Part shown: positions 1 through 9,668 of the stretch, piece after piece
How the letters are laid out: each line of letters begins with the position of its first letter
How positions within the stretch are numbered: the first letter of the stretch is position 1
From: Sporosarcina sp. FSL K6-3457
GTDB lineage: Bacteria > Bacillota > Bacilli > Bacillales_A > Planococcaceae
Length of the DNA stretch: 64,000 nt
NCBI RefSeq assembly: GCF_038007285.1
Contig: NZ_JBBOWX010000001.1
Location: forward strand, 1,691,501-1,755,500
Reading direction: 5' to 3'
Program-made: the position numbers and the translations under genes
The notes under the pieces: generated by a model
Told to the model about the DNA's origin: nothing
Databases searched by the model: none
The model's input: the letters and a program-made list of their open reading frames with translations, nothing else

Positions 1-1
1 C

Positions 2-121
2 GGTACGTCGAAAGCCATTGAACTTGGTGAGCGGGAAGCCTCGATGAGTTCGGTCGCGATGACACTTTGTGCGATCATTGGCTCAGTTTTAGGTCCAGTT
101 ATGGTTTGGATATTTTATTAA
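2..121 (+). CDS. lrgB: LrgB-family membrane protein, C-terminal end only
   Basis: The last 39 codons of a gene entering from the left edge. The translated end contains GTSKAIELGEREASMSS followed by one hydrophobic helix ending in VWIFY. This matches the conserved C-terminus of LrgB/CidB-type proteins, the membrane partners of holin-like LrgA/CidA that influence murein hydrolase activity and overflow metabolite export. The 5' part is outside the window, so LrgB and CidB cannot be separated. It converges on niaR, with a hairpin-bearing intergenic repeat between them that probably serves as terminator. Confidence 0.72.
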   Translation, partial: GTSKAIELGEREASMSSVAMTLCAIIGSVLGPVMVWIFY

Positions 122-123
122 GA

Positions 124-197
124 TAAAATTTGTGACATCCGCCGGAGGCTCAATTTGAATCAGTAGGGAGTCCAAGTTCCTTACTGATTCAAATTGG
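124..197 (+). repeat. Dispersed intergenic repeat, copy A (partial)
   Basis: Contains the family core TGTGACATCCGCCGGAGGCT, followed by a long hairpin (arms near 151-169 and 178-197, TTTGAATCAGTA paired with TACTGATTCAAA). Only the right half of the element is present. It lies between convergent lrgB and niaR and could end transcription in both directions. Other copies are at 8361, 9659, 18722 and 38077. Confidence 0.75.
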
Positions 198-204
198 GTA
201 TCTG

Positions 205-744
205 TCATTCGACTAAGATACCCGTTTTTCGCAATGCGTCTTCCGCATTTTTTATCTGTTCTTCATTGTCCGCCAGTATTGTATGAAGGTGAATGCCTTC
301 TTCTGCTAGCTTCGATAAGTAAACTGCTTTTGCCTCACTAATTCTCTTGATGAATTCTTGCACTTCGTTTCGATTAGAGACCATGATGGAAGCACTTAAA
401 TCCCCATAAACAGGGTGTTCGATTTTAACGTCTTTGACAGTCACGCCGTTATCGACGAGAATATTCAGTTCCTCTTCGGTTTGTTCAGGCTGATGCTGAC
501 AGACGATTACTTTTTCAATTTTCCTAGGTGTTCGTTGTGCGTGCATATAGATGTAGCCTTGGCTTGTTGCGATAATCGGTTCGTTTTTTGCTTTAAGCAA
601 TGTAATATCGCCAACAATCACTTGTCGACTGACATTCGTCAATTCCCCTAACTCTTTCCCCGTCATCGGTTTGGTAGCTGCCTGTAACGTGTCAACAAGG
701 ACTTGACGGCGTTCGCTACCAGGCATTTTTTCATTTTCGCTCAT
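205..744 (-). CDS. niaR: Niacin-responsive transcriptional repressor NiaR (YrxA/NadR type)
   Basis: A 179-aa regulator with an N-terminal winged helix-turn-helix of the HTH_11 type (about residues 10-60). A C-terminal 3H domain follows, named for conserved histidine motifs, here CQHQ near 84, EHPVYGDL near 110 and HLH near 153. In Bacillus the homologue represses NAD biosynthesis genes when nicotinate is plentiful. The start is supported by GGAGGG a few bases upstream. It lies 19 bp downstream of nifS on the same strand, so the two are probably co-transcribed and face away from nadBCA, the expected targets. A palindromic candidate operator lies in the divergent gap. Confidence 0.92.
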   Translation of the reverse strand: MSENEKMPGSERRQVLVDTLQAATKPMTGKELGELTNVSRQVIVGDITLLKAKNEPIIATSQGYIYMHAQRTPRKIEKVIVCQHQPEQTEEELNILVDNGVTVKDVKIEHPVYGDLSASIMVSNRNEVQEFIKRISEAKAVYLSKLAEEGIHLHTILADNEEQIKNAEDALRKTGILVE

Positions 745-763
745 TTTTATCCCTCCAGCATTA

Positions 764-1906
764 CTAGTTTATCATAAGTGGTTGTCGAATTTTCAAAGCG
801 ATGTCAATTAGGCAATCTGCTAATGCTTCCACGTTAGCTATTGTTGTACGATTTCCGAATGAAATTCGGATAAATTCCTTTGCCTGCTGTGGGTCTATTT
901 GCAAAGCCATCATCGCTTTAGAGGCGTGCTGCTGTCCTACTTGGCAGGCACTCCCCGTTGAAATGGCAAAACCGAGCCGATTCAATTCTAGCATGATGAG
1001 CTGCCCTTCGACATTTTTTACAGCAAGACCAATAATCTGAGAAAGTTGTTGTAGGTTATCACTCGTTTGATAAATTGTGAATAAATGAGGATAGGCCATA
1101 ATTTTATCGAGAAATGCTTGACGGAATGTTTGATAAACATGCTCAAGATTGTTTAGATGACTAGCTGCTGTGATAAATGCGGCAATGCCAGGCACGTTGA
1201 CAGTGCCTCCTCTGAAACCTGCTTCGTGGACGAGTCCTGGGAAAACAGGGACAAGTCGATGGCGTGGATGGATATAGGCGACACCAACACCTTTTGGACC
1301 ATACACTTTATGGCTGGAAATCGTTAAGCTATCGACAAGTTGTGCAATTGGTTTTAGATCAATTTTACCAAATGATTGTATACAATCACTATGAAGCAAA
1401 ATAGAACGTTCTTTTACGATTGCGGCAATTTTTTCAAGCGGTTGTATCGTGCCTATTTCTGGATTGATATGCTGTATGCTCACAAGAATAGTGTCGCTTG
1501 TTAATGCTTTTTCGAATAGCTGGAGATCCACAAAACCCTCCTTAGTAAATGGAATCGTCGTTATTGTAAATCCGTCTTCTTGTAAATAGGCCAACGCAGA
1601 ATCGATGGAAGGATGCTCCCCAGCAGTGGTGATAATATGATTCCCTTGATGTCGATTCGCCTTTGCCAGTGAAATGATAGAGAGCAGGTTGCTTTCCGTG
1701 CCTCCGCCAGTGAAGTACAGGCCAGCTGCATGAACACCAAGCATTGCCGCAAGCTCCTCTCGACATAACGCCAGCATGTTTTGTGCCTCGGCTCCCACCT
1801 CATGTAAACTACTCGTATTTCCATAGCATGCTTGCGCGAGCTTGCTATAAACATGCGCCGCCTTCGGGTGTAGTGGCGTCGTTGCCGCATAATCGAAATA
1901 ATGCAT
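764..1906 (-). CDS. nifS: Cysteine desulfurase (NifS-type) of the nad locus
   Basis: A 380-aa class V aminotransferase-fold PLP enzyme that takes sulfur from cysteine for Fe-S cluster assembly. Visible signatures are the N-terminal YFDYAATTPLHP, the PLP-lysine motif SSHKVYGPKG near residue 200, and the catalytic Cys near 321 in STGSACQVG. A clear GGAGGA precedes the ATG. The gene is divergent from nadB and co-oriented with niaR. In Bacilli this paralogue is thought to supply sulfur for the [4Fe-4S] cluster of quinolinate synthase NadA, which fits the neighbourhood. Confidence 0.93.
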   Translation of the reverse strand: MHYFDYAATTPLHPKAAHVYSKLAQACYGNTSSLHEVGAEAQNMLALCREELAAMLGVHAAGLYFTGGGTESNLLSIISLAKANRHQGNHIITTAGEHPSIDSALAYLQEDGFTITTIPFTKEGFVDLQLFEKALTSDTILVSIQHINPEIGTIQPLEKIAAIVKERSILLHSDCIQSFGKIDLKPIAQLVDSLTISSHKVYGPKGVGVAYIHPRHRLVPVFPGLVHEAGFRGGTVNVPGIAAFITAASHLNNLEHVYQTFRQAFLDKIMAYPHLFTIYQTSDNLQQLSQIIGLAVKNVEGQLIMLELNRLGFAISTGSACQVGQQHASKAMMALQIDPQQAKEFIRISFGNRTTIANVEALADCLIDIALKIRQPLMIN

Positions 1907-1967
1907 AGGTCATTCCTCCAACTTCTTAATAACTTCATCTTGTCATAGTTTGTCTTTTGTGTAAAGA

Positions 1968-1985
1968 TAGATGTCAAGACACCTA
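1968..1985. promoter_or_regulatory. Probable NiaR operator
   Basis: An 18-bp near-perfect palindrome, TAGATGTCAAGACACCTA, with half-sites TAGRTGTC in inverted orientation. It sits in the 98-bp gap between divergent nifS and nadB, just upstream of the nadB ribosome binding site, and could therefore act on both promoters. Its form resembles the known Bacillales NiaR consensus of paired TGTC/GACA half-sites. The assignment combines sequence symmetry with the adjacent niaR gene. Confidence 0.72.
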
Positions 1986-2004
1986 GTGAATTGGAGAGGA
2001 CAAC

Positions 2005-3588
2005 ATGAAAACGTACAATTGCATCATTGTCGGCAGTGGAATTGCCGCCATGCAGCTAGCCCATCATCTAAGTCATCAATGCCGTGTGCTTGTTCTGACA
2101 AAATCCGTGAAACAAGCGAGTAATTCCTACCGTGCACAAGGAGGAATTGCTGCGGCAGTTGGAGATGGTGACAAAGCAGCAAGTCATTATGAAGATACTA
2201 TTACAGCAGGTTGTCATTTTCATAACCATCAACAAGTGCATCGTCTTGTTGAAAAAGGGCCGGAACTCATTGAGCAGTTGACGGCGAGTGGTCTTAGTTT
2301 TGATCAAGATGGCACAGGGCAAATTGCTTTAGGTATGGAAGGTGCGCATAGTCGAAAACGGATTGTTCACTGTGGCGGTGATGCAACGGGTAAACATGTC
2401 ATGGACCATTTACTAGCTTCACTGAAAAGAAATATTGAAGTGATAGAAAATCGTTTTGTTTATGAATTAATGATGCACCCTCTTTCAAAAAAATGTGTGG
2501 GTGTGAAAGCGAAGAACGAGAACGGTGACAATGAAATCTATTTTGCCGATCATGTTGTTCTCGCGATGGGTGGAGTGGGTGGATTATTTTCATATACATC
2601 GAATGATCCTTCCGTGACAGGGGATGGCATTGCGCTAGCTTATAGAGCGGGTGCGGAGCTGGTCGATATGGAATTCATACAATTCCATCCGACGTTATTG
2701 TATGTCAATGGCAAAACGGTTGGCTTAGTTTCCGAAGCTGTTAGAGGAGAAGGTGGCAGGCTAGTGGGTGCATGTGGTACGCCGGTGATGGCTGGCAAGC
2801 ACCCCTTAGAAGACCTGGCCCCCCGTCATATTGTGGCGAAGGAACTCTTCGAACAGCGCATGGTTGGCAAGGATGTCTATTTGGACATTTCGATGATTGA
2901 CCATTTTGAAAATAAATTCCCGACTATCACTGCTTTATGCCATGCAAACGGCGTGTCACTGGAAGAACGAAGAATTCCTGTTGGTCCGGGCTGTCATTTC
3001 TTAATGGGGGGAATTGTCGTGGATGCTGTTGGTCAAACCTCGATAGAAGGCTTATATGCCATCGGTGAAACCGCATCGACAGGCGTTCATGGCGCCAATC
3101 GATTGGCTAGTAACTCCTTATTGGAGGGACTGTATTATGGGCAGCAATTAGCCATTCATTTAAACAAACGTTTCGTTGCGCATGAAATAGAAAGTCGGGT
3201 GGATTTATTTACGAAAGCGTCATTGAAGACAATGCCTTCACTGCCTGAAAAACAAGAGCTACGGGAAAAAATGATGGCTTATGCGGGCATTATCCGGACG
3301 GGTTCGGAACTTGAACAACTAGCAAAGTGGCTGGAGCAATATGATGAGGAAACCATTTCATTGGATGAATGGGAAATCGAAGCGATACAGCGCTTATTTA
3401 TGCTACAAACTGCAAAACTAATCACAACTGCTGCACAGCTCAGAACGGAAAGTAGGGGAGCGCATAACCGGAAGGACTTTCCTGAGGAGAATCAACGGTG
3501 GGGGCATATCCATATTGTCCAAGCGAAAAAAGGAATCGAAATGAGGGAGCAACATCATGAATACCATCAAGTTGAGATCTATGCTTGA
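2005..3588 (+). CDS. nadB: L-aspartate oxidase
   Basis: A 527-aa flavoprotein of the succinate dehydrogenase/fumarate reductase family that oxidises L-aspartate to iminoaspartate, the first step of de novo NAD synthesis. The N-terminus carries the FAD dinucleotide motif IVGSGIAAMQLA. Further family signatures are SYRAQGGIAAAVG, MEFIQFHPTLLY, and a region near residue 360 (GVHGANRLASNSLLEG) holding substrate/FAD contacts. Length is normal. GGAGAGG lies 10 bp before the ATG. It is the first gene of nadB-nadC-nadA, and its 3' end overlaps nadC by 32 bp, indicating translational coupling. Confidence 0.96.
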   Translation: MKTYNCIIVGSGIAAMQLAHHLSHQCRVLVLTKSVKQASNSYRAQGGIAAAVGDGDKAASHYEDTITAGCHFHNHQQVHRLVEKGPELIEQLTASGLSFDQDGTGQIALGMEGAHSRKRIVHCGGDATGKHVMDHLLASLKRNIEVIENRFVYELMMHPLSKKCVGVKAKNENGDNEIYFADHVVLAMGGVGGLFSYTSNDPSVTGDGIALAYRAGAELVDMEFIQFHPTLLYVNGKTVGLVSEAVRGEGGRLVGACGTPVMAGKHPLEDLAPRHIVAKELFEQRMVGKDVYLDISMIDHFENKFPTITALCHANGVSLEERRIPVGPGCHFLMGGIVVDAVGQTSIEGLYAIGETASTGVHGANRLASNSLLEGLYYGQQLAIHLNKRFVAHEIESRVDLFTKASLKTMPSLPEKQELREKMMAYAGIIRTGSELEQLAKWLEQYDEETISLDEWEIEAIQRLFMLQTAKLITTAAQLRTESRGAHNRKDFPEENQRWGHIHIVQAKKGIEMREQHHEYHQVEIYA

Positions 3589-4396
3589 ACAGTTTTATCT
3601 AGAGGATATTGGGGATGGTGATCTCTCCAGTGAATTATTATTTCCAGAAACAGTCGTTGGAGAACTGACGATACTTGCCAAAAAGAGCGGCATCTTTTGT
3701 GGGAAAAAAGTGATTGAAGAAGGAATGCTCATTGTTGATCGGCAGACTATTGTAAATTGTTTCGTAGAGGATGGTAGTCCGGTTGAAAAAGGAAGTGTCA
3801 TTGCGACGGCAAAGGGTTCGGTGCAAAGCTTGTTGAAAGGTGAGCGTGTCATTTTGAACTTAATTCAACGGATGAGCGCGATTGCGACAGAGACACGTCG
3901 GGTTGTGGACATCATTGAGGGAACGGGAACGAAAATATGTGACACTCGCAAAACAATGCCAGGCTTGCGGATGTTGGACAAATATGGGGTTCGTATGGGC
4001 GGCGGATTCAATCATCGTAATGGCTTGTTTGACGCTGTGATGTTAAAGGATAATCATTTAGCATTTGCTGGTTCATTAACGAAAGCAGTTGAAACGGTTA
4101 AGGAGGCACTCGGGCATACCGTGAAAATTGAAGTGGAAATTGAGTCGTTTCAACAATTGCAGGAAGCCATTGCAGCGAAAGTGGATATTATTATGTTTGA
4201 TAATTGTACGCCTGACATTATTGTAGAGTGGAAGAAAATCGTACCGGACACAATCATTACTGAAGCATCTGGCATGATTACTCAAGATACGATCCGTGCT
4301 TATGCGGAATCGGGTGTGGATTATATATCACTCGGATATTTAACACACTCTGTCAAGGCGCTGGATATTAGTGCAATCGTTACAATAAATGAATAA
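3557..4396 (+). CDS. nadC: Nicotinate-nucleotide pyrophosphorylase (carboxylating)
   Basis: A 279-aa quinolinate phosphoribosyltransferase converting quinolinate and PRPP to nicotinate mononucleotide, CO2 and PPi. Typical motifs are [11 protein letters not shown] at the N-terminus, the [16 protein letters not shown] segment, [41 protein letters not shown]-type strands, and the closing SLGYLTHS. The chosen ATG overlaps the end of nadB and is preceded by GAGGGA. The stop is 14 bp before nadA. Confidence 0.95.
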   Translation: MNTIKLRSMLEQFYLEDIGDGDLSSELLFPETVVGELTILAKKSGIFCGKKVIEEGMLIVDRQTIVNCFVEDGSPVEKGSVIATAKGSVQSLLKGERVILNLIQRMSAIATETRRVVDIIEGTGTKICDTRKTMPGLRMLDKYGVRMGGGFNHRNGLFDAVMLKDNHLAFAGSLTKAVETVKEALGHTVKIEVEIESFQQLQEAIAAKVDIIMFDNCTPDIIVEWKKIVPDTIITEASGMITQDTIRAYAESGVDYISLGYLTHSVKALDISAIVTINE

Positions 4397-4410
4397 TTGG
4401 AGGAATCGCT

Positions 4411-5520
4411 ATGTCTATTTTGCAATACTTCGAAGAACAAAAAAGTGGAACGATACCAGAAAGCTATCGGGAACTAACGCGTGAGCAAATGGAAGCGCGT
4501 ATTGTATCGATTAAGCAACAGCTTGGCGAGAAGCTGTTCATCCCGGGGCATCACTACCAAAAAGATGAGGTCATTCAATTTGCGGATGCATCAGGGGACT
4601 CCTTGCAGCTTGCACAGCTTTGTGCGGCGAATGAACAGGCGGAGCATATTGTATTTTGCGGAGTCCACTTCATGGCGGAGACAGCGGATATTTTGACGAG
4701 TGATCATCAAAAAGTCTATTTACCTGATATGCGCGCGGGTTGTTCGATGGCTGATATGGCCAATATATTTCAAACGGACCGTGCATGGCAAGCGCTGATG
4801 GAGCTATTTGGGGAAACGATTGTGCCACTGACCTATGTCAATTCAACGGCTGCCATTAAAGCCTTTGTCGGTAAAAATGGTGGTGCGAGTGTCACATCTT
4901 CGAATGCGGAATCGATGGTGAAATGGGCGTTTACACAAAAAGAGCGTATTCTATTTTTGCCAGACCAGCATTTAGGTAGAAATACAGCGTATCAGATTGG
5001 TGTCCCACTTGAGCAAATGGCGATATGGAATCCTATTGACGACAAGCTGGAGTATGAGGGGGACATTGAAGATATCAAAGTGATTTTGTGGAAAGGGCAT
5101 TGCTCTGTTCACGAAAACTTTACCGTTAAAAATATCATTGATATTCGACAAAGTGAGCCGGATAGACGCATTATCGTTCATCCAGAATGCTCACGGGAGG
5201 TCGTTGGATTAGCGGATGATAACGGCTCAACAAAATATATTATTGATGCAATCGAAGGTGCGGAGCCTGGGAGTAAGTGGGCAATAGGCACAGAAATGAA
5301 TCTTGTCAATCGGCTTATTCACAAGCATCGGGACAAAGATATCACTTCACTCAATCCGAGTATGTGCCCTTGCTTAACGATGAACCGGATTGACTTAGCG
5401 CACCTATTATGGAGTTTAGACAGCATTGTCAATGAAGAAGCTGTCAATACCGTTCAGGTCGATAAAGAGACGGCTAAAGATGCTGTTACTGCATTGGAAC
5501 GGATGTTAGCAAGAGCATAG
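4411..5520 (+). CDS. nadA: Quinolinate synthase
   Basis: A 369-aa [4Fe-4S] enzyme condensing iminoaspartate with dihydroxyacetone phosphate to quinolinate. Candidate cluster cysteines are seen in [16 protein letters not shown] and MCPCLTMN. The long Bacillus-type architecture is kept ([24 protein letters not shown]). A GGAGGAA ribosome binding site precedes the ATG. It is the last gene of nadBCA, followed within 50 bp by a terminator-like hairpin. Its cluster is the likely client of the divergent NifS. Confidence 0.95.
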   Translation: MSILQYFEEQKSGTIPESYRELTREQMEARIVSIKQQLGEKLFIPGHHYQKDEVIQFADASGDSLQLAQLCAANEQAEHIVFCGVHFMAETADILTSDHQKVYLPDMRAGCSMADMANIFQTDRAWQALMELFGETIVPLTYVNSTAAIKAFVGKNGGASVTSSNAESMVKWAFTQKERILFLPDQHLGRNTAYQIGVPLEQMAIWNPIDDKLEYEGDIEDIKVILWKGHCSVHENFTVKNIIDIRQSEPDRRIIVHPECSREVVGLADDNGSTKYIIDAIEGAEPGSKWAIGTEMNLVNRLIHKHRDKDITSLNPSMCPCLTMNRIDLAHLLWSLDSIVNEEAVNTVQVDKETAKDAVTALERMLARA

Positions 5521-5530
5521 AGGATTGACC

Positions 5531-5566
5531 AGGCACCTTGTCGGAATAGATGAGGTGTCTTTTGTT
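5531..5566 (+). terminator. Probable terminator of nadBCA
   Basis: An 8-bp stem AGGCACCT/AGGTGTCT (one GU pair) with a 14-nt loop, followed by TTTGTTTT. It lies 10 bp after the nadA stop. Confidence 0.65.
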
Positions 5567-5619
5567 TTGTACTGGTTGAAAATTTACGATAGAATGAACA
5601 GCCGTAAAGGAGAATTCCA

Positions 5620-5697
5620 ATGATTGTAAAAAACAATTGGTTCACAGTGGATGAAACATGCTTTAATTCACCACAAATTAAAGAGGTCTGTTTTTAG
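5620..5697 (+). pseudogene. 5' remnant of a possible MBL-fold hydrolase gene
   Basis: A 25-codon reading frame starting MIVKNNWFTVDET and ending in TAG, preceded by AAAGGAG at good spacing. The first residues look like the N-terminus of Bacillus metallo-beta-lactamase-fold hydrolases (typically M-V-K-x-x-W-F-T-V-E), but nothing of the metal-binding HxHxDH region follows. It is either a deletion scar that left the start of a gene or, less likely, a genuine 25-aa peptide. The rest of the 306-bp gap holds only the nadA terminator and the promoter region of the next gene. Confidence 0.4.
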
Positions 5698-5826
5698 TAT
5701 AGACATCATAGGTTGAAGAAGGTTGTCTACTAATTTCTTGAAAAGGATATGATAGGAAAAGTCTTTTGTTTAAAACTGAGAGAATATACTGTACAATGGT
5801 AATAATATGAATTTGGAGGGATTATT

Positions 5827-8064
5827 TTGACAGGTTTAAAAAAAGCAGGAATACTATTAAGCTCTTCTGTACTATCCTTGGGTATGCTTTCATCTGTTGC
5901 TAGTGCTTCAAGTCCAGTGAATGAGCAACCGGAAAAGGTGCAGATTCAAGTCGCTTCCACAGAAATAACGGTTACAAAAAGTGATTTAATCAAGAAGTTT
6001 CGTGAGTTGTTTCCGAATCAGTTTGATTTCTTAACGACGAATGATTTTCAAATGAGTAATAGTCATTTTTATCCTGATGATGACACATTACGCCATGAAT
6101 TATCTTTTTCTAAAACAGTTAATGGCAAGTATGTGTACGGTAGTCTTGGATTTATAGGCGAGAATTTAGATATTGAACAATATTATTATCAGCCGGTCAA
6201 TCTATCGGAAGCCTTATTTCCAGCAAAGGTTTCTAAAGAAGAGGCTAGGAAAATAGCAGATAAATTTATTGAACAATTTTCTGCTGGAGAAGATTATCGA
6301 CTAGAAGAAAATCAATTTAACTATTATCCAACACAACTTTTAACTGAGCCGATTCGTTACTCATTTTCCTTTGTTCGTACGGAAAACCAAGTACCTATAG
6401 CTGACCAAAGGATAGAAGTGGTTGTTCTTGGAAATGGTGAGGTTGTTAATTTTTATAGAAATCCATTGAAGATTGGCAAGTCTACCTTTGAGGATGCAGC
6501 GGGCACAAAAGGTAAAACTGAGCTGACAGACAAAGTAAAAGAAAATCTATCGACTGATTTGTACTATCAAATCGATACGAACTACCAAACAGGCGACCAA
6601 AGTGTTCGACTTGTTTATCAACCAATGATTAATGTAAGTGGTGTTCACGCATCTTCAGGGAAGTGGTTAACAACAGACGGCTACACGGCGGATTTTCCAA
6701 AGGCTAAAAAAATTGAACTAATTACGGCCAATCCATTGTCTGCAAAAAAAGATGGTGTTTCTTTGGAAGAAGCGAAAAAAATGGCTGAACAGCTTCTTGC
6801 GAGTAAATCCGATAAAGTGAAGTTAAGCATTGACTCTATTGACGAGGTGGAAAATGAAAACGGACAGGCCGTTATTCGTATGCACTATATGTATCGTTAT
6901 GCGAATGGTGGAACGGGGACGGTTTTAGAAATTAATAAAAGTACGGGAGAAATTACACAGTATCACAATATAATGAGCAATATTTTTGAGGAACTTGCTG
7001 AGGAGTCTGAAAAAGAGAGTACCATTTCAGAACAAGAAGCACTGACTAAGGCGATTCAATACTTAAAAGAATGGGTTCCTTCTTATTTGCATAACTATGC
7101 AATGCCTACTACAAATCCCCATTTCGAGAAGGAACGAGGTATGTACAGTATTTCATTCCCAAGAGTGGTCAATGGGATTCTTGTAATGGGAGATGAGATT
7201 CATGTGACGATAGCCGCTGATGGCTCTTTAAACGGCTTGTATGTTAATTATCAAGAGCTGGAAGAATGGCCATCGACTGATAAAGTCATTTCGGAGGAAG
7301 CGGCTAAAAAGAGCTTAACAGAAGCGCTAAATCTGAAATTGACGTATATCGATCAAGGACAAAATAAAGAAAAACCACATTATGATCTCGTCTATGTCCC
7401 TGAATTTAATGAAGAAGCGTATAGTTTCCTAGATGCTAGCACAGGAGAGTGGAACAGCTCGTTGAATGGGAAAAATTCGACAGTCATTTCACATCCTTCG
7501 GCACAAGAAGAACTCAATTATTTGATTGAAGCTAACATTTTAGATATTAAAGATAGTAAAGATTTTGATGGAGATGCCTCTGTTTCTAAAGGGGAAGCAC
7601 TAAAGATTATTATGAATTCACTCACATATTTTTATGAAGGCAGATATGTAGTGGATAAAGAAGACATGAAACAGACGTTTACGAATATAGATCCAAAACA
7701 TCCGTCTTATCAAGTTATTGAACGTGCCGTTGAATTGGGTATTATTAAAACGAATGATCAAAGCTTTGATGTGGATGCGCCAATGATAAGAGAGGAACTA
7801 GCTGTTTGGTATATTCGAGTTCTAGGCCTCGAGCAAGCAGCGAAAGATGGTAGTATTTATAAGCTTGACTTTGAGGATGCTAGTAAGGTAAATAGTGAAT
7901 ACAGTGGTTACGTGGCTTTAGCAAATTCATTGGGCTTAGTAAATTCAGAACAAAATTATATCAGCCCTGATCGTTCCGTGACTTATGCAGAGTTGGCGGT
8001 ATCGACGATTCGCCTCGCGCATAAAATAGCTGAAAGTGGTGGAAGAGGGTTACAGCAGTACTAA
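5827..8064 (+). CDS. Secreted YcdB/YcdC-domain protein with C-terminal S-layer homology repeats
   Basis: A 745-aa protein starting at TTG behind GGAGGG. A signal peptide is clear: KK, a hydrophobic core ILLSSSVLSLGMLSSV and an ASA cleavage region near residue 28. The middle (about 50-540) carries two to three repeats of the PepSY-like YcdB/YcdC type, with recurring SKEEARKIADKF, SLEEAKKMAEQL and SEQEALTKAIQY helices and VNGILVMGDEI strands. From about 560 to the end there are SLH-type segments (NYLIEANIL, AVELGIIK, NSLGLVNSEQNYISPDR). It is probably anchored to secondary wall polymer. The exact function is unknown; YcdB/YcdC domains may inhibit or chaperone proteases. It stands alone between nadA and the proBA leader. 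Confidence 0.82.
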   Translation: MTGLKKAGILLSSSVLSLGMLSSVASASSPVNEQPEKVQIQVASTEITVTKSDLIKKFRELFPNQFDFLTTNDFQMSNSHFYPDDDTLRHELSFSKTVNGKYVYGSLGFIGENLDIEQYYYQPVNLSEALFPAKVSKEEARKIADKFIEQFSAGEDYRLEENQFNYYPTQLLTEPIRYSFSFVRTENQVPIADQRIEVVVLGNGEVVNFYRNPLKIGKSTFEDAAGTKGKTELTDKVKENLSTDLYYQIDTNYQTGDQSVRLVYQPMINVSGVHASSGKWLTTDGYTADFPKAKKIELITANPLSAKKDGVSLEEAKKMAEQLLASKSDKVKLSIDSIDEVENENGQAVIRMHYMYRYANGGTGTVLEINKSTGEITQYHNIMSNIFEELAEESEKESTISEQEALTKAIQYLKEWVPSYLHNYAMPTTNPHFEKERGMYSISFPRVVNGILVMGDEIHVTIAADGSLNGLYVNYQELEEWPSTDKVISEEAAKKSLTEALNLKLTYIDQGQNKEKPHYDLVYVPEFNEEAYSFLDASTGEWNSSLNGKNSTVISHPSAQEELNYLIEANILDIKDSKDFDGDASVSKGEALKIIMNSLTYFYEGRYVVDKEDMKQTFTNIDPKHPSYQVIERAVELGIIKTNDQSFDVDAPMIREELAVWYIRVLGLEQAAKDGSIYKLDFEDASKVNSEYSGYVALANSLGLVNSEQNYISPDRSVTYAELAVSTIRLAHKIAESGGRGLQQY

Positions 8065-8081
8065 ACTAGTGATATTACCCC

Positions 8082-8109
8082 TTGACAAAATTTTTTGATA
8101 TTGTATGAT
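8082..8109 (+). promoter_or_regulatory. SigA-type promoter of the proBA leader
   Basis: TTGACA at 8082-8087, a 16-bp spacer, and TATGAT at 8104-8109. It lies about 25 bp after the SLH gene and directly before the T-box leader. Confidence 0.7.
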
Positions 8110-8124
8110 TATTTACAATCTTAA

Positions 8125-8362
8125 AATGAACGGTGATGAAGGATTAGTATGTGGAGACTTGTTGTGCCAGAGAGCGAAATTTAGAAGCTGAGAGATTTCG
8201 CCACAAACAAGCCACAGAACCTGCCTTTGGAGTCCTATGTAAAATATAGGCGCGAACCTCAGCGTTATGAGGGAAGCGGGGTGCGTCCATACGCATCCAA
8301 TTTTGGTGGTACCGCGGAAGCAGAGCTCTTTCGTCCTTAATATGAGGATGACTGGGCTTTTT
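8125..8362 (+). promoter_or_regulatory. T-box riboswitch (proline) controlling proBA
   Basis: A leader of about 230 nt with the invariant T-box sequence GGTGGTACCGCG at 8305-8316. It is followed by a terminator made from AGCTC...CGTCCT paired with AGGATG...GGGCT and a T run (8323-8362). Upstream, the stem I region holds GAACCTGCC, in which CCT is a plausible proline specifier codon followed by a purine. Uncharged tRNA-Pro would favour the antiterminator and expression of proB. This agrees with T-box control of proline synthesis in Bacillus. The specifier position was read by eye and not folded. Confidence 0.88.
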
Positions 8363-8545
8363 AATTTGATTTAGAAGAGCGCTAAATCAAATTAAAGCCT
8401 CCGGCGGATGCCACAGATTTTTTGAAGGAATTTAAGAAGGCAGTCTGAGTGCGCGACGTCCTGTCGCAACGACTGCATGACCTACTTCCTGTAGGCCTCG
8501 AGCTCGATAAAAATCTGGGCCAAATATGCCAAGGCGTATTTGATT
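8361..8545 (-). repeat. Dispersed intergenic repeat, copy B, inside the proBA leader
   Basis: Inverted relative to copies A, D and E. It begins with a hairpin whose arms are TAATTTGATTTAG and CTAAATCAAATTA, then AGCCTCCGGCGGATGCCACA, the GATTTTT...AAAAATC arms around an insert of about 75 bp, and ends with the small palindrome AAATATGCCAAGGCGTATTT. It lies between the T-box terminator and the proB start, so it is transcribed in the 5' UTR. Confidence 0.75.
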
Positions 8546-8579
8546 GTTTAATCATAGGTGAAATGGTGGAGATATTGAC

Positions 8580-9668
8580 ATGAAAAAACAACGGATTGTT
8601 GTCAAAATTGGGAGCAGTTCCTTAACGAATGATAGGGGAGAAATTGACCAGGAGAAGTTCGACGATCATATTGAGGCGCTTGCTACACTTCGAAAAGCGG
8701 GACATGAGGTTATCGTTGTATCTTCTGGGGCGGTAGCTGCGGGGTTTGCCGGTTTAGGCTATCCGTCAAGGCCGCTTACCATTAAAGGGAAACAAGCAGC
8801 GGCGGCAGTCGGGCAAGGTTTATTAATACAGTCTTATATTGAGAAGTTTAGTAAGCATCACATCGTTCCAGCACAGATTTTATTGACACGTAGTGACTTT
8901 TCCAACCGTGAACGCTATAGAAATGCATTTGCAACGCTGACGGAGCTGTTAGAACGAGGTGTTTTACCCATCATCAACGAAAATGATACGGTCTCTGTCG
9001 ATGAATTGACATTTGGGGATAATGATATGTTGTCTGCGCTTGTGAGCGGCTTTCTACATGCGGATCGGCTTATTATTTTGACAGATATTAATGGGTTATA
9101 TGATGCCAATCCGCACAGCAATCCTGCGGCGAATCGTCTTGATTATTTGGAGGAAATTACAGATACCCTTTTAGCAGGGGCTGAGGATACAGGATCGAAA
9201 GTTGGCACGGGTGGTATGAAATCAAAGTTGCTGGCAGCCAAAACGGCCCACTCACTTGGTATTTCTGTTTTTATTGGCACGGGAAAAGGTTCTCAGAAGT
9301 TAATTGAAATTGTAGAGGGTGCAGGGGATGGCACGTATATTGCCAATCCTGATTGTACAAAAATCAATACGAGCAGGCAATGGATTGTCTTGCATTCCGA
9401 ATCGACAGGTAAATTATATGTCGATCAAGGTGCGGAAGAAGCGATTTTATATAATGGGAAAAGTTTATTGCCAGCTGGCGTGTTTAAAGTGACAGGGACT
9501 TTTGACAAAGGGGATGTTGTCGAGGTATTTGGCGTGAACGGTTTGCTGGGCAGGGGTGAAGTTAGTTATTCGTCGGATGAACTGGATGGCGCGATTGAAA
9601 AACGACATAAGGAAAAGTTGGCGTCGACGATGGAAGTGATTCATAGAAATCGCTGGGTACAACTTTAA
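8580..9668 (+). CDS. proB: Glutamate 5-kinase
   Basis: A 362-aa enzyme phosphorylating L-glutamate, the first step of proline synthesis. The amino acid kinase domain runs to about residue 250, with IVVKIGSSSLT at the N-terminus, VVSSGAVAAG, INENDTVSVDEL, FGDNDMLSALV and GTGGMKSKLLAAK. A PUA domain follows (about 270-355), as in most feedback-regulated ProB proteins. GGTGGAG precedes the ATG. The stop codon lies inside the first arm of the repeat C hairpin that separates it from proA. Confidence 0.96.
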   Translation: MKKQRIVVKIGSSSLTNDRGEIDQEKFDDHIEALATLRKAGHEVIVVSSGAVAAGFAGLGYPSRPLTIKGKQAAAAVGQGLLIQSYIEKFSKHHIVPAQILLTRSDFSNRERYRNAFATLTELLERGVLPIINENDTVSVDELTFGDNDMLSALVSGFLHADRLIILTDINGLYDANPHSNPAANRLDYLEEITDTLLAGAEDTGSKVGTGGMKSKLLAAKTAHSLGISVFIGTGKGSQKLIEIVEGAGDGTYIANPDCTKINTSRQWIVLHSESTGKLYVDQGAEEAILYNGKSLLPAGVFKVTGTFDKGDVVEVFGVNGLLGRGEVSYSSDELDGAIEKRHKEKLASTMEVIHRNRWVQL